DNA of 64,000 nucleotides from Saccharibacillus sp. O23 (lineage in GTDB: Bacteria > Bacillota > Bacilli > Paenibacillales > Paenibacillaceae), in NCBI RefSeq assembly GCF_002205895.1, contig NZ_NJDE01000021.1:93070-157069 (forward strand), written 5' to 3'. The notes under the pieces were generated by a model. It was not told the DNA's origin. It was given only the letters and a program-made list of their open reading frames with translations, and did no database searches. A program made the translations under genes and the position numbers. Below are positions 17,965-28,477 of the stretch, piece by piece; position 1 is the stretch's first letter; each line of letters starts with the position of its first letter.

Positions 17965-18459
17965 AATTCCCTCCCGGAACGTATTTCGTTATCGAGAATG
18001 TCAAAAAAATCTGCTGCCGACAGACGCCCCTAAAGGTTATCGCACTGCCCGCCGCGCTCCGTTGCCTTGGTTCCCGACAACATGCCGCACAGCCGCGAAG
18101 CCAAACATCCACCTGATTTCTTACATACCCGACGAAATGCTTACTGAATCACTTCCGGTTTGCCCTTTCTTCTCTCTCTTTGGCCGGATGCGACTCTCCT
18201 TACCAAACGAAAAACGAAGCTGATGAACAGATTTCAAGAAGATGCTTACTTACGAGTATAACATTTTTCGACGAAATGGGATACGAATCGCGAGCCTAGA
18301 ACGCAAAATCCCCGAACAATGCTACTCGAAGCTCCGCTTAAGTTCGTAACGAACTTATACGATTAGACGTTCGCACTTCGGCAAAAGTTGCTGTGCGGGA
18401 TTGGCGGAGGAAAGAACGCTTTTTCCTCTTCGTTTGTTTCGTATCCGGATCGTCCGATA
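17965..18459. other. Gene-free stretch with a perfect palindrome
   Basis: No gene is supported here. The only clear structure is TAAGTTCGT-A-ACGAACTTA at 18339-18357, a perfect 9-1-9 inverted repeat without a T-run, more like a dimeric-regulator site than a terminator. It lies about 100 bp upstream of the glycosyltransferase promoter. Confidence 0.5.
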
Positions 18460-18468
18460 TGCTATGAT
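18460..18468 (+). promoter_or_regulatory. Extended -10 promoter of the glycosyltransferase gene
   Basis: TGCTATGAT is an extended -10 (TGn-TATGAT) 33 nt upstream of the start codon, with no recognisable -35. The same TGCTATGATA followed by ATNATCTTG appears before the nitrilase gene at 44000. Confidence 0.55.
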
Positions 18469-18501
18469 AGAGATTATCTTGCAGCTCCCAGGGAGGAACC
18501 C

Positions 18502-19704
18502 ATGCAACCGCACGAACCCAACGTCCTGATCCTGTATGCCAGCTACGGCGACGGACATTATCAGGCGACCAAAGCTCTGGAAAAAAGCTTGCGCGAACGC
18601 GGCATCCGTCAGATCAAATTGCTCGATCTCATGGCCGAAGCGCATCCCAAATTGAACGATCTGACCCGTTTCGTATACATGCAGAGCTACCGCACCATTC
18701 CCGGCCTGTACGGGCTTGTCTATAACATGACCAAAGACATGAAGTCGGACAAACCGTTTGCCCATATTCTCCATGCTTTCGGCACGCGTAGACTGGAAGA
18801 ATACCTGAAGACCGAGCGGCCGAGCGTGGTCATTCACACCTTCCCGCAGATGGTCATGCCGAAGCTGCGCCGCAAGATCGGACTCGATATTCCGATCGTC
18901 AACGTCGTGACGGATTTCGATCTGCACGGACGCTGGCTGCACCCGGCCGTGGACCGCTTCTACGTGGCGACCGAAGAGATGCGCCGCGAAGCCGCCGATA
19001 TCGGCATCGATCCGCAGCGCATCACCGTCAGCGGCATTCCGATCAAAAGCGGCTTCGGCCCGGCGGAAGCCGAAGCGCCTTCCGGCGGCGCGGCCGAATA
19101 TGCCGCCGCCCGGGCGCAGCGCGCCGGAGAACCGCCCGTGCCGGGCGTCGCGCTCGATCCCGCGCGCAAGACCGTGCTGCTCATGGCCGGAGCCTACGGC
19201 GTCATGCTCGGCCTTCGCCGAGTCTGCGACCTGCTGCTCGCGCAGGAAGACGTCCAAGTGGTGGTCGTCTGCGGCCGCAACGAAGAGATGCGCGCGGCGC
19301 TCGCGCAGCAGTACGCCGAAGCCCCGCGCATCCAAGTGCTCGGCTTCACCGACCGCGTCGCCTCGCTCATGCGCATGAGCGACTGCATCGTGACCAAGCC
19401 CGGCGGCATCACGCTCGCCGAATCGCTCGCATGCCGGCTCCCGATCTTCTTGTTCCGCCCCGTGCCGGGACAGGAACGCAATAACGCCGTCTATCTCGAA
19501 GAACAAGGCGTCGCGTTCATCTCGCGCAGCGCCGACGAACTGTCCGCGCAGATCGCGTCCCTGCTCGGCGATCCCGCCAAGCTGGCGGAAGCCCGCAGCC
19601 GCGCCGCCGCCCTCGGCCGCCCTAATGCCGCCGACGAGATCGCCGATGACCTGATCTCCCGATATATGTCCGGCCAGCCCGATTCGACCGGAATCCCCGG
19701 CTGA
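18502..19704 (+). CDS. UgtP/MGDG synthase-like glycosyltransferase
   Basis: 400 residues, GT28 family. The N-terminal MGDG-synthase-type domain has ILYASYGDGHYQATKAL at residues 9-25, and the C-terminal nucleotide-sugar domain carries TKPGGITLAESLACRLP. Relatives add hexose from UDP-sugar to diacylglycerol, making membrane glycolipids and lipoteichoic acid anchors. An undecaprenyl or other lipid acceptor cannot be excluded. The ATG at 18502 has GGGAGG at 5 nt; the open frame upstream of it has none. Between residues about 195 and 215 there is an Ala/Pro-rich insertion. Confidence 0.88.
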   Translation: MQPHEPNVLILYASYGDGHYQATKALEKSLRERGIRQIKLLDLMAEAHPKLNDLTRFVYMQSYRTIPGLYGLVYNMTKDMKSDKPFAHILHAFGTRRLEEYLKTERPSVVIHTFPQMVMPKLRRKIGLDIPIVNVVTDFDLHGRWLHPAVDRFYVATEEMRREAADIGIDPQRITVSGIPIKSGFGPAEAEAPSGGAAEYAAARAQRAGEPPVPGVALDPARKTVLLMAGAYGVMLGLRRVCDLLLAQEDVQVVVVCGRNEEMRAALAQQYAEAPRIQVLGFTDRVASLMRMSDCIVTKPGGITLAESLACRLPIFLFRPVPGQERNNAVYLEEQGVAFISRSADELSAQIASLLGDPAKLAEARSRAAALGRPNAADEIADDLISRYMSGQPDSTGIPG

Positions 19705-19781
19705 TCGATGAATTAGACGTTGCGCTTTTTTTCTTGGTTTTGCTTTTTGATCTTTCTCTCTTCTCTCTTTCTCCCCAACCC

Positions 19782-20040
19782 AAAGAGCCTCCCCTTTCTA
19801 GGGAAGGCTCGGCGCGCTGAGGAAAGTTCGATTCTGGGTGAGCAAAGCGAAAGGCGGAGCGGAAAATTCAGTGAAAAACGCCTTTGAGTCCGGAAAGCTT
19901 CCCTGCCCGATACAATCCGGCTTTCCGGCGAGACAGCGGTTTGAGCGAATTTTCCGCGCAGCCCCCGAGCTTTCCCAACGAATAGGATCTTTCCTCCAAA
20001 ACAGCCAAAGAGCCTCCCCGCCCCCGGGAAGGCTCTTTTT
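19782..20040. repeat. Nested inverted repeat flanked by duplicated terminator hairpins
   Basis: Two copies of a hairpin with AAAGAGCCTCCCC and GGGAAGGCTC lie at 19782-19810 and 20007-20040; the second has a T-run and can terminate the glycosyltransferase transcript. Between them three nested complementary pairs occur in order: GAGGAAAG 19819 with CTTTCCTC 19989, GCGGAAAATTC 19859 with GAATTTTCCGC 19947, and CCGGAAAGC 19890 with GCTTTCCGG 19920. The whole is a possible mobile palindromic element or structured RNA of about 180 nt. It fills the gap 19705-20044. Confidence 0.65.
20007..20040 (+). terminator. Intrinsic terminator between convergent genes
   Basis: AAAGAGCC-TCCCC pairs with GGGAAGGCTCTTT and ends in five T on the plus strand. 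It lies 5 bp from the stop of the convergent GH13 gene. Confidence 0.75.
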
Positions 20041-20044
20041 CCGC

Positions 20045-21733
20045 TCAACTCAACTTATACACCCGACTCTCGTAAGGCCGCAGCGTCAGATGCTCCAGCT
20101 CCTCGTCTTCCAACGGCTCGTAGTTCGCCAGCAGCAGCTCCGTTTTCATCTCCAGCAGTTCCTCCGGCCATTCGAACGTCGGCGTGCCGCTGAAGAAGTT
20201 CAAGATCACCAGCAGCTTCTCGCTTTCCCACGTGCGCACGAACGCGTAGATCTCTTCGTGCAGCGGCATGACCAACCGGTAATCGCCGTAGACGATGACC
20301 TCGTGCTTTTTGCGCAGCTCGATCAGCTTGCGGTAATGATGGAAGATCGAATCGGGATCGCGGCGCGCCGCTTCCACGTTGATCTTCGTATAGTTCGGAT
20401 TCACGTTCATCCACGGCTGGCCGTCGGTGAAGCCCGCATGTTCCTCGAAACTCCACTGCATCGGCGTCCGGGCGTTGTCGCGGCTTTTTTTCCAGATGCG
20501 CCGCATGACTTCTTGCTCGTCCATGCCCTGCTTCATGCATTGTTTGTAATAGTTCAGCGTCTCCACGTCGCGGTATTGGTCGATCGACGGGAAGCTCACG
20601 TTGGTCATGCCGATCTCTTCGCCCTGATAGATGTACGGCGTGCCTTGAAGCGTGTGCAGGAACGTCGCCAGCATCTTGGCCGAACGCACGCGGTAATCGC
20701 CGTCGTTGCCGAAACGCGACACTTGACGCGGCTGGTCGTGGTTGGACATGTAGTTGGCGTTCCAGCCTTTTTTGTGCAGCACGGTCTGCCAGCGGCTCAT
20801 GATCTTCTTGAGATCGATCAGCGTCCACGGCTTGATGTCCCATTTGCCCGTGCCGCCGGACTTGGCGTCGAGGAACATATGCTCGAACTGGAAGATCATG
20901 TCCAGCTCGTTGCGCCCTTCCCCGACGTAATCGAGCGCCTGCTCCGGCCCGAGACCCGAGACTTCGCCCACGTTCATGATGTCGTAGAAGTCCAGCACGT
21001 CTTCGTTCAGCGTCCGCAGGAAATAGTGTACTTTGTCCAAGTTGGAGAAAAAGTGGTACGCCTGCACCACCGGAAGGTTCTGCGGATTGTCCGCGTCGGG
21101 CAGACCTTCCGCTTTGACGATATGCGAGATCGCGTCGAAACGGAACCCGTCCACGCCTTTTTCCAGCCACCATTTCACCATGTCGTGCAGTTCTTGAACG
21201 ACCTGAGGATTCTCCCAGTTGAGATCCGGCTGTTCTTTGGCATACAAGTGCATGTAGTATTCCTGCGTCCGTTCGTCGAACTCCCAGACCGATCCGCTGA
21301 AATAGGATTCCCAGTTGTTCGGGTAACCGCCGTTTTCTTTGGGTTCGCGCCAGATGTAATAATCCCGCTTGGGATTGTCTTTGGACGCCGACGCTTCGAT
21401 AAACCATTCGTGCAGGTGCGAACTGTGATTCAGCACCAAGTCCATGATGATGCGGATATTGCGGGCGTGCGCTTTCTGGAGCAGTTCGTCGAAGTCTTCC
21501 ATCGTGCCGTATTTGGGATCGATGCCGTAATAGTCGCTGATATCGTATCCGTTATCGTAGTCCGGCGACGTATAGATCGGACAGATCCAGACGGCGTCCA
21601 CGCCCAGCTCCTGCAAATAGTCGAGCTTTTCGATGATGCCGCGCAGATCGCCTTTGCCGTCGCCCGTCGTATCTTTGAAACTGATCGGATAGATCTGATA
21701 AATGACGCTTTCTTTCCACCACTTTTTCTTCAT
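20045..21733 (-). CDS. GH13 alpha-glucosidase (oligo-1,6-glucosidase family)
   Basis: 562 residues, cytoplasmic, GH13 subfamily 31-like. Nucleophile Asp200 in GFRFDAI, acid/base Glu257 in MNVGEVSG and Asp333 in SNHDQPR are present; DGKGDLRGI and the C-terminal beta domain are typical. It should release glucose from short alpha-glucans. The residue after the nucleophile is Ala201. In characterised relatives Val here goes with alpha-1,6 specificity and smaller or polar residues with alpha-1,4, so maltose-type substrates are likely. The start at 21733 has GGGGTGA upstream. It is divergent from the propeller-protein gene; the 228 bp between them hold no gene. Confidence 0.92.
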   Translation of the reverse strand: MKKKWWKESVIYQIYPISFKDTTGDGKGDLRGIIEKLDYLQELGVDAVWICPIYTSPDYDNGYDISDYYGIDPKYGTMEDFDELLQKAHARNIRIIMDLVLNHSSHLHEWFIEASASKDNPKRDYYIWREPKENGGYPNNWESYFSGSVWEFDERTQEYYMHLYAKEQPDLNWENPQVVQELHDMVKWWLEKGVDGFRFDAISHIVKAEGLPDADNPQNLPVVQAYHFFSNLDKVHYFLRTLNEDVLDFYDIMNVGEVSGLGPEQALDYVGEGRNELDMIFQFEHMFLDAKSGGTGKWDIKPWTLIDLKKIMSRWQTVLHKKGWNANYMSNHDQPRQVSRFGNDGDYRVRSAKMLATFLHTLQGTPYIYQGEEIGMTNVSFPSIDQYRDVETLNYYKQCMKQGMDEQEVMRRIWKKSRDNARTPMQWSFEEHAGFTDGQPWMNVNPNYTKINVEAARRDPDSIFHHYRKLIELRKKHEVIVYGDYRLVMPLHEEIYAFVRTWESEKLLVILNFFSGTPTFEWPEELLEMKTELLLANYEPLEDEELEHLTLRPYESRVYKLS

Positions 21734-21961
21734 GAAGTCACCCCGGATCGAATAGTCGTGTTGTCCGTGCTGCTCTTTCTGCTTCTCTACCTTAATAGTA
21801 ACCACTTGAGAGGTAGTATCTTTCAAAAATTCAGAGAGCGGCAGCGATAAAGAAAAAGAAAAGCGAATTTCCAAGTTCGCCCAACTTCGAGAAACGCATG
21901 CGCGTTCAACAGGCAAGAGGCAGCGGCGGCGAGGATCGGAGCGAAGAAAGGAGAACTTTCG

Positions 21962-22966
21962 ATGGAAAAACGCATCGCGAAAAGACTGGCGATCGCCGGA
22001 GCGGCGGTTCTGCTGATCGCCATCTCGGCTTGGGCGCTGTGGAGATTTTTCGTGCCGCCGGAGCCTTCCGTCGACTTGTACCGGATGGAGCCGGGTTCGA
22101 CTCCCGCGCGTTCGGATCTGATCCGGAGCGACGATCGGCACGTCTTTCTGATCGATCGGGCTTCGGGGTATCGGATCTACGGTCTGGATCGGCAGAGCGA
22201 CCGTCTGACGAAACTGACTTCCGGACCGGCTATATGGCTGCTGCCGGACGGAGAAGATCTGTATTATGCCGAATCCGGGCCGAACAGCGGCGTATATCGG
22301 ATGGACAAAGACGGCGGCAGCAAAGAAAAACTGGCCGATCTTTCTTTTACGAGCTTGATCGGTCTCGCGGACGGAATGCTCTACTTGCTCGACGGAGACG
22401 CCAATTATGCGATCAAGAAGCTGGATACCCGCAGCGGCGAGCTGTCCACCCTAACCGAAGACTGGTCGGGACCGGCGGAGCTGCATGACGGCAAGCTGTA
22501 TTCCGTCAATCATACAAACGATTGGAGCCTCGAAGTCATGAACTTGGACGGGAGCGATGTTCATACTCTCGTGGATCGGGACGTGATGGAGTTCTTTTTC
22601 GTATCCGAAGGGATTCTGACGCGAAACGAGCGCGGGCAGATCGACTTGCACCGCGATCATGCCAAACCCGGAGATCCTCCGATTCAAATCGTCTCCTATT
22701 CGGCGCATGCCGAAACGATCGGCGACCGGCTGTTTTACAGTCAGGACGACGGCACGATCAATCAAACTCTCGTATTAAGCGGCCGGTCGCTGGTCATGAC
22801 ACCGGAGATGCTGCTTCGCAAACCCGACCCGCCCGCTTTCGGGGATTTCTTCATCGCCGGAGATTGGCTGTATTATTACGACGGCATGAACAATAAGTCA
22901 CGGCTTCACCGCTTCAAGCTGCCGGAAGGCTTCGCTACGCCGCTGCCCTCTGGTGATTCCCGTTGA
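21962..22966 (+). CDS. Membrane-anchored beta-propeller-like protein (DUF5050-like)
   Basis: 334 residues: one N-terminal membrane helix (about 9-31), then repeated short blades of the form LYYAES..GVYRMDKDGG, LYLLDGDANYAIKKLD and LYSVNHTNDWSLEVMNLDGSD. These fit a DUF5050-type propeller facing outwards. No enzyme motif is visible; sensing or protein binding is possible. AAAGGAG lies 8 nt before the ATG. Confidence 0.75.
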   Translation: MEKRIAKRLAIAGAAVLLIAISAWALWRFFVPPEPSVDLYRMEPGSTPARSDLIRSDDRHVFLIDRASGYRIYGLDRQSDRLTKLTSGPAIWLLPDGEDLYYAESGPNSGVYRMDKDGGSKEKLADLSFTSLIGLADGMLYLLDGDANYAIKKLDTRSGELSTLTEDWSGPAELHDGKLYSVNHTNDWSLEVMNLDGSDVHTLVDRDVMEFFFVSEGILTRNERGQIDLHRDHAKPGDPPIQIVSYSAHAETIGDRLFYSQDDGTINQTLVLSGRSLVMTPEMLLRKPDPPAFGDFFIAGDWLYYYDGMNNKSRLHRFKLPEGFATPLPSGDSR

Positions 22967-23027
22967 TCAACAAGCGGCCGGTTTCGTTCCCCCGCAAAAA
23001 GAGCGAACGATCCGCGTATTCCCAAGC

Positions 23028-23071
23028 GAAAAGACCGGCCTGCCCGCGAAGCTGCGGGAGCCGGTCTTTTT
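23028..23071 (+). terminator. Strong intrinsic terminator
   Basis: AAAGACCGGC pairs with GCCGGTCTTT around an inner CCCGC/GCGGG stem and ends in five T. The flanking A-run may let it also end the convergent pbuX transcript. Confidence 0.9.
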
Positions 23072-23150
23072 GTGGTCGATAAAACTGAACTTGCAGCCAA
23101 ACGCCGATTAGAGCGAGCGCTCTATCTACGTCTGCCGGTTCGCGGCCGTC

Positions 23151-24566
23151 TTAAACGATACCGGAGACCTTCTTCTTGGAAGCGGACGATTGGCGAGAAG
23201 CTTCTGCCGCTTCTTCTTCCGCGCCGCCGAATACGTCGTCATCCTCCGTCACTTTGAGATGCGCGTTCTTCTCGCCCAATCCGTTGAAGATCAGGTTCAT
23301 GATGATCGCCGTGAAGCTGCCCGCGATGATGCCGTTGTCCACGAGGATGCGAAGCTGTTCCGGCAGGCCGGCGAACAGTCCCGGTACCACGGACACGCCC
23401 AGCCCCATACCTACGGAGCAGGCGATGATCAGCAGGTTCTCGTGGCGGGACAAGTCGACCTGATCGCCCAGCACGCGAACGCCGGAAGAGAGCACGAGGC
23501 CGAACAGCGCGACCATCGCCCCGCCGAGAACGGACGAAGGAATCAACTGCGCCGTCGCCGCGATCTTCGGCACGAAGCCGACGATGACGAGCAGGATGCC
23601 CGCGACCGCCACGACATCGCGCGTCTTGACGCGGCTCATCTGCACGAGGCCCACGTTCTGCGAATACGTCGTATAAGGGAACGAGTTGAAGATGCCGCCC
23701 AGAATGATCGCAAGGCCTTCCGCACGATAGCCGCGCGCCAGTTCTTTGGAACCGATCTCGCGTCCGACGATGCGGCCCAGTACCATGAACACGCCGGTCG
23801 ATTCGACGACGCTGACGATCGCGACAAGGATCATGGTCAAGATCGCGCTGATATTAAACGTCGGAGCCGCGAAATGGAACGGCGTGATGACATGGAACCA
23901 ACCCGCGTTGGCGACCGGAGAGAAGTCGACTTTGCCCATAAAGGCCGCGACGACCGTGCCGACGACGAGGCCGATCAGGATCGAGACGGAACGGACGAAT
24001 CCGGTCGAGACGCGGTTGAGCAGGACGATAAAGATCAAGACGCCGAAACCGAGCGCGATATTCGACAGACTGCCGAAGTCCGCCGCCCCTTGCCCGCCGC
24101 CGAGATTGGTCATCGCGGTCGGAATCAGCGTCACGCCGATGATCGTCACGACGGAACCGGTCACGATCGGCGGGAATAAGCGGATCAACTGGCCGAACAG
24201 CCCGGAGAAGATAAAGATGAACAAGCCCGAAGCGATGATCGCTCCGTAGATGGCCGAGATGCCCATGCTCGGCTCTTTGCCGATCATGATCATCGGGGAT
24301 ACAGCTTGGAACGCGCAGCCGAGCACGACGGGAAGCTTGATGCCGAAAAAGCGGTTGCCCCAGACCTGCATCAGCGTCGCGACGCCGCAGGCGAGCAGGT
24401 CGATCGCGATCAGGTAAGTCAATTGTTCCTGCGTCATGCCGATCGCGTTGCCGACGATCATCGGCACGACGATCGCGCCGGCGTACATCGCCAGCACGTG
24501 CTGGATGCCGAGCGAGAACGTTTTGGCCGGATGGCGGTGTTTCTGGAAGATACGGTCCGAACTCAT
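23151..24566 (-). CDS. pbuX: Xanthine permease (NCS2 family)
   Basis: 471 residues with about 14 hydrophobic segments. Family motifs include GIQHVLAMYAGAIVVP, VESTGVFMVLGRIVG and FPYTTYSQNVGLVQMSRVKTR, the NCS2 signature region. It imports xanthine (or uric acid) for the phosphoribosyltransferase encoded just upstream. The charged C-terminal tail (EDDDVFGGAEEEAAEASR) is longer than usual. Together with xpt it forms the Bacillus-type xpt-pbuX operon under the riboswitch at 25545-25605. Confidence 0.93.
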   Translation of the reverse strand: MSSDRIFQKHRHPAKTFSLGIQHVLAMYAGAIVVPMIVGNAIGMTQEQLTYLIAIDLLACGVATLMQVWGNRFFGIKLPVVLGCAFQAVSPMIMIGKEPSMGISAIYGAIIASGLFIFIFSGLFGQLIRLFPPIVTGSVVTIIGVTLIPTAMTNLGGGQGAADFGSLSNIALGFGVLIFIVLLNRVSTGFVRSVSILIGLVVGTVVAAFMGKVDFSPVANAGWFHVITPFHFAAPTFNISAILTMILVAIVSVVESTGVFMVLGRIVGREIGSKELARGYRAEGLAIILGGIFNSFPYTTYSQNVGLVQMSRVKTRDVVAVAGILLVIVGFVPKIAATAQLIPSSVLGGAMVALFGLVLSSGVRVLGDQVDLSRHENLLIIACSVGMGLGVSVVPGLFAGLPEQLRILVDNGIIAGSFTAIIMNLIFNGLGEKNAHLKVTEDDDVFGGAEEEAAEASRQSSASKKKVSGIV

Positions 24567-24619
24567 AAAACTTGATTCCTCCTAGTTAGATATGGGTGAG
24601 ACATGCGCGAAATCGATGG

Positions 24620-26257
<1,638 letters not shown>

Positions 26258-26275
26258 TTAGGGTTCGGGAAAGAA

Positions 26276-26326
26276 AAAGGCTTCGCCTCTTCCGCGCTTG
26301 GGCGGGAAGAAGGGCGAAGCTTTTTT
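26276..26326 (+). terminator. Intrinsic terminator of mscL
   Basis: AAGGCTTCGCC-TCTTCC pairs with GGAAGA-AGGGCGAAGCTT and ends in six T. Confidence 0.88.
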
Positions 26327-26382
26327 CCGATCTTTAGGTCAAGGGCGCGCGAACCCTTCTTGGGGCGTGAAGGGTTCGCTTT

Positions 26383-26410
26383 AGTGTTGATCACAAGCTT
26401 GATCAACACT
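26383..26410. repeat. Perfect 10-bp inverted repeat abutting a stop codon
   Basis: AGTGTTGATC and GATCAACACT flank an 8-nt spacer and end exactly at the TAA of the minus-strand gene at 26411. A second hairpin (GCGAACCCTTC with GAAGGGTTCGC) lies just before it. Neither has a long T-run; they may protect 3' ends. Confidence 0.6.
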
Positions 26411-26719
26411 TTATATAGGCCGATTATGGTTCGGAAGAAGGTTCGCCACGATCGAATTCAAATCATGATCGTCGCGCTTCTTCTCTTCCCCGGCGTCCAG
26501 TTCGCGGATCCGCAGCCATTTATAATCGGCGGAAGGGTCGGTCGGTTTGAACAGAAGCTGCTCGGCGTCGTCAAGGCGCACGTTATAGCCCATACGCGCG
26601 AACATTTGAACGAACTTGTCCGCTCCGGGTTGTTCGTCTTTGCCGATCAAGATCAGGCCCCTCAATTGTTTCAGCTCGTCCGCCGCGTGCATCACTTCAA
26701 AATGTACGATACATTCCAT
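26411..26719 (-). CDS. Hypothetical protein
   Basis: 102 residues, soluble. The N-terminal half (MECIVHFEVMHAADELKQLRGLILIG) looks like an alpha/beta fold; the C-terminal half is charged. AAAGGA lies 9 nt before the ATG. No family recognised. It converges with mscL, with three hairpins in between. Confidence 0.65.
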   Translation of the reverse strand: MECIVHFEVMHAADELKQLRGLILIGKDEQPGADKFVQMFARMGYNVRLDDAEQLLFKPTDPSADYKWLRIRELDAGEEKKRDDHDLNSIVANLLPNHNRPI

Positions 26720-26842
26720 GGTCGCTCATCCTTTCAAGTTCATGATCTCATTTTCACATTCTTTAATTTTCCTTACGGCACGGCTTCGGCTCGCGTTGCG
26801 GCTTTCCTTAAATTTATCTCTAAAATCTTCGGCAACGTTCAC

Positions 26843-26885
26843 AAAAAAAACAATCCTCTGCCACAGTAAAGCGGACAGAGGATTG
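26843..26885 (-). terminator. Intrinsic terminator
   Basis: CAATCCTCTG and CAGAGGATTG are perfect 10-bp arms, followed on the minus strand by eight T. It ends the zinc-ribbon protein gene. Confidence 0.9.
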
Positions 26886-26923
26886 CCGTCGATTTTTGAA
26901 AAAACAGTCGGCCTCGCCGAATG

Positions 26924-28111
26924 TCAGATCTGTTCCGACGCGCAGTGCGGGCACCATTTGGACCCTTTCGGCAATCCGCTTCCGCAGACCTGACAGCGTA
27001 CGACTTCGCCGGACGGACGGCGCACGACGAATTTCTCTTCGCTGTCGTCGTCGCTCCCGCTGATGCCGCCGTTCCAAGACGCGATCAGCCGATCCAATTC
27101 GTCTTGACGTTCTTTTTCCCGCTCGATCCGCTCCCGCTGCCGGCGTTCGTATTCCAAGTCTTGCGCCGGCTCGGCCGGCTCTTCTTCGCGCTCGAAGTCC
27201 GAAGGCTCGCTCCGGCTCGCGTCCGGTTCGCGCTCGCGCTGCTGCTCTTCTTTCATCTTGCGGCGTTCCCGAATCCGAATCTCGCGAAGTTCGCGGCGCT
27301 GACGTTCTTCGCGCTCTTCCTGCGTTTCTTCGTCGGGATTCCGCACAGCCGAAGCCGCCGCGCCGGCAGCAGCCGCCGTTTCGTAGACAGCGTCCGGCTC
27401 GCGGACGTCTGTCGCTCCCAATTCGTAACGTTTGGTCGCGAACTGTTCGTCTTCGTCGTCTTCCGCCGTTCGAGAATCCGGGCGTTCGTGCCATGTTTCC
27501 CGTTCATAGGTTCGAACTTCTTCTTCAGGGTCGTCTTCGAAGAAGACTTCTTCGGGCTCCGTCCGACGCGTACGGACTTCCGCCCGTTCTTCCCGCGCCG
27601 GTTGTTCGGCTTGCCGTTCGAACCCCGGCCGACCCGCCAAATTATGGACCTCTTCCGCTTCTACGACGTGCTGTTGTTCATCCGGTTTCCGAAGCTGGAC
27701 CGCCGGAATGACATGTTCCGTCGGAGCGGCCGGTGCCTCGACCTGCGCGGGCTCTTCGCCTTCGACGAAACGCCGCCCGCAGTGCGGACACGATTCCGCG
27801 TCGATATCGAGTCGGGCTCCGCACTCGCACAGCCGTTCGCTGCGCAGTTCGGCGATCCGCGCGCGAAGTTCCAGAATCTCTTCGTTCAACAGATCGCAGG
27901 CCGTGCACAGATCCATGATCTCTTCTTCCGCGGGAGCCGTGTCCGGGTTGCGGTAATTGTCGTAAAACACTTGTCCCATTCGCAGAAGATGCACATCGAT
28001 CTCCCGTTGAATATCCGAAATATGGCTGTTCAGCCGACCGATCTCAACCGCGCTCTGCGCGCGTTCCGACGCTCGCCCCGCGCCGTCTTTGATCCGCTGC
28101 AAAAAATTCAA
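26924..28111 (-). CDS. Charged coiled-coil protein with two zinc ribbons
   Basis: 395 residues. The N-terminal helical part (NFLQRIKDGAGRASERAQSA, then about 90 residues of coiled coil) leads to a first ribbon CECG-x10-CPHC near residue 105-120. A very acidic and Arg-rich low-complexity middle (for example EEREERQRRELREIRIRERR) follows, then a C-terminal ribbon CQVC-x9-CPHC. The start is TTG at 28111 because GAGGAGG precedes it by 7-8 nt; the frame continues upstream without an SD. Function unknown; structural or RNA/protein scaffolding is only a guess. Confidence 0.75.
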   Translation of the reverse strand: MNFLQRIKDGAGRASERAQSAVEIGRLNSHISDIQREIDVHLLRMGQVFYDNYRNPDTAPAEEEIMDLCTACDLLNEEILELRARIAELRSERLCECGARLDIDAESCPHCGRRFVEGEEPAQVEAPAAPTEHVIPAVQLRKPDEQQHVVEAEEVHNLAGRPGFERQAEQPAREERAEVRTRRTEPEEVFFEDDPEEEVRTYERETWHERPDSRTAEDDEDEQFATKRYELGATDVREPDAVYETAAAAGAAASAVRNPDEETQEEREERQRRELREIRIRERRKMKEEQQREREPDASRSEPSDFEREEEPAEPAQDLEYERRQRERIEREKERQDELDRLIASWNGGISGSDDDSEEKFVVRRPSGEVVRCQVCGSGLPKGSKWCPHCASEQI

Positions 28112-28477
28112 ATTCGTCTCCTCCTCTATCCGGGCCGACGCGGCCGACCGCATCGCATGCTTGTCTCCTTATTTTACACGATTTGCGACGGCATGCGAAA
28201 AACGGGTCCGCAAGAAGTCTTTCAAGATTCGTTTCGCGTCCTTATGGTTACAAATACAACGCATATCCCTGCAATCGTTTACTATCGGGATAGGCTCTAC
28301 TACCTTGTACCTTGTCAACACTATAGGTAGGGATACGCTCCCCTGAATCGCACTAAAAGCATGTGCGTTTCAGTGAAACGTAAACCTCTGATTAAGAGTT
28401 GAAAGGGTACTACGTCTGTCAGTTTACAATATATGAAGCCATCCTACAATCCAAGTCCAACTCAGGAGAAGATGATT
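28112..28477. other. Divergent intergenic region with short repeats
   Basis: No gene. It holds an exact tandem TACCTTG-TACCTTG at 28301-28314, next to a TTGACA on the minus strand (28318-28313), and a 7-1-7 palindrome CGTTTCA-G-TGAAACG at 28366-28380. These could be promoter and regulator sites of the two divergent genes, but no matching -10 is clear. Confidence 0.4.

Noticed and set aside
20045..22141. 698-residue form of the GH13 enzyme
   Set aside because: The N-terminal 136 residues are noncoding upstream sequence; the family start and SD are at 21733.
28399..28430. TTGAAA...TACAAT as promoter of the alarmone synthetase
   Set aside because: The spacer is 20 nt, outside the normal range.
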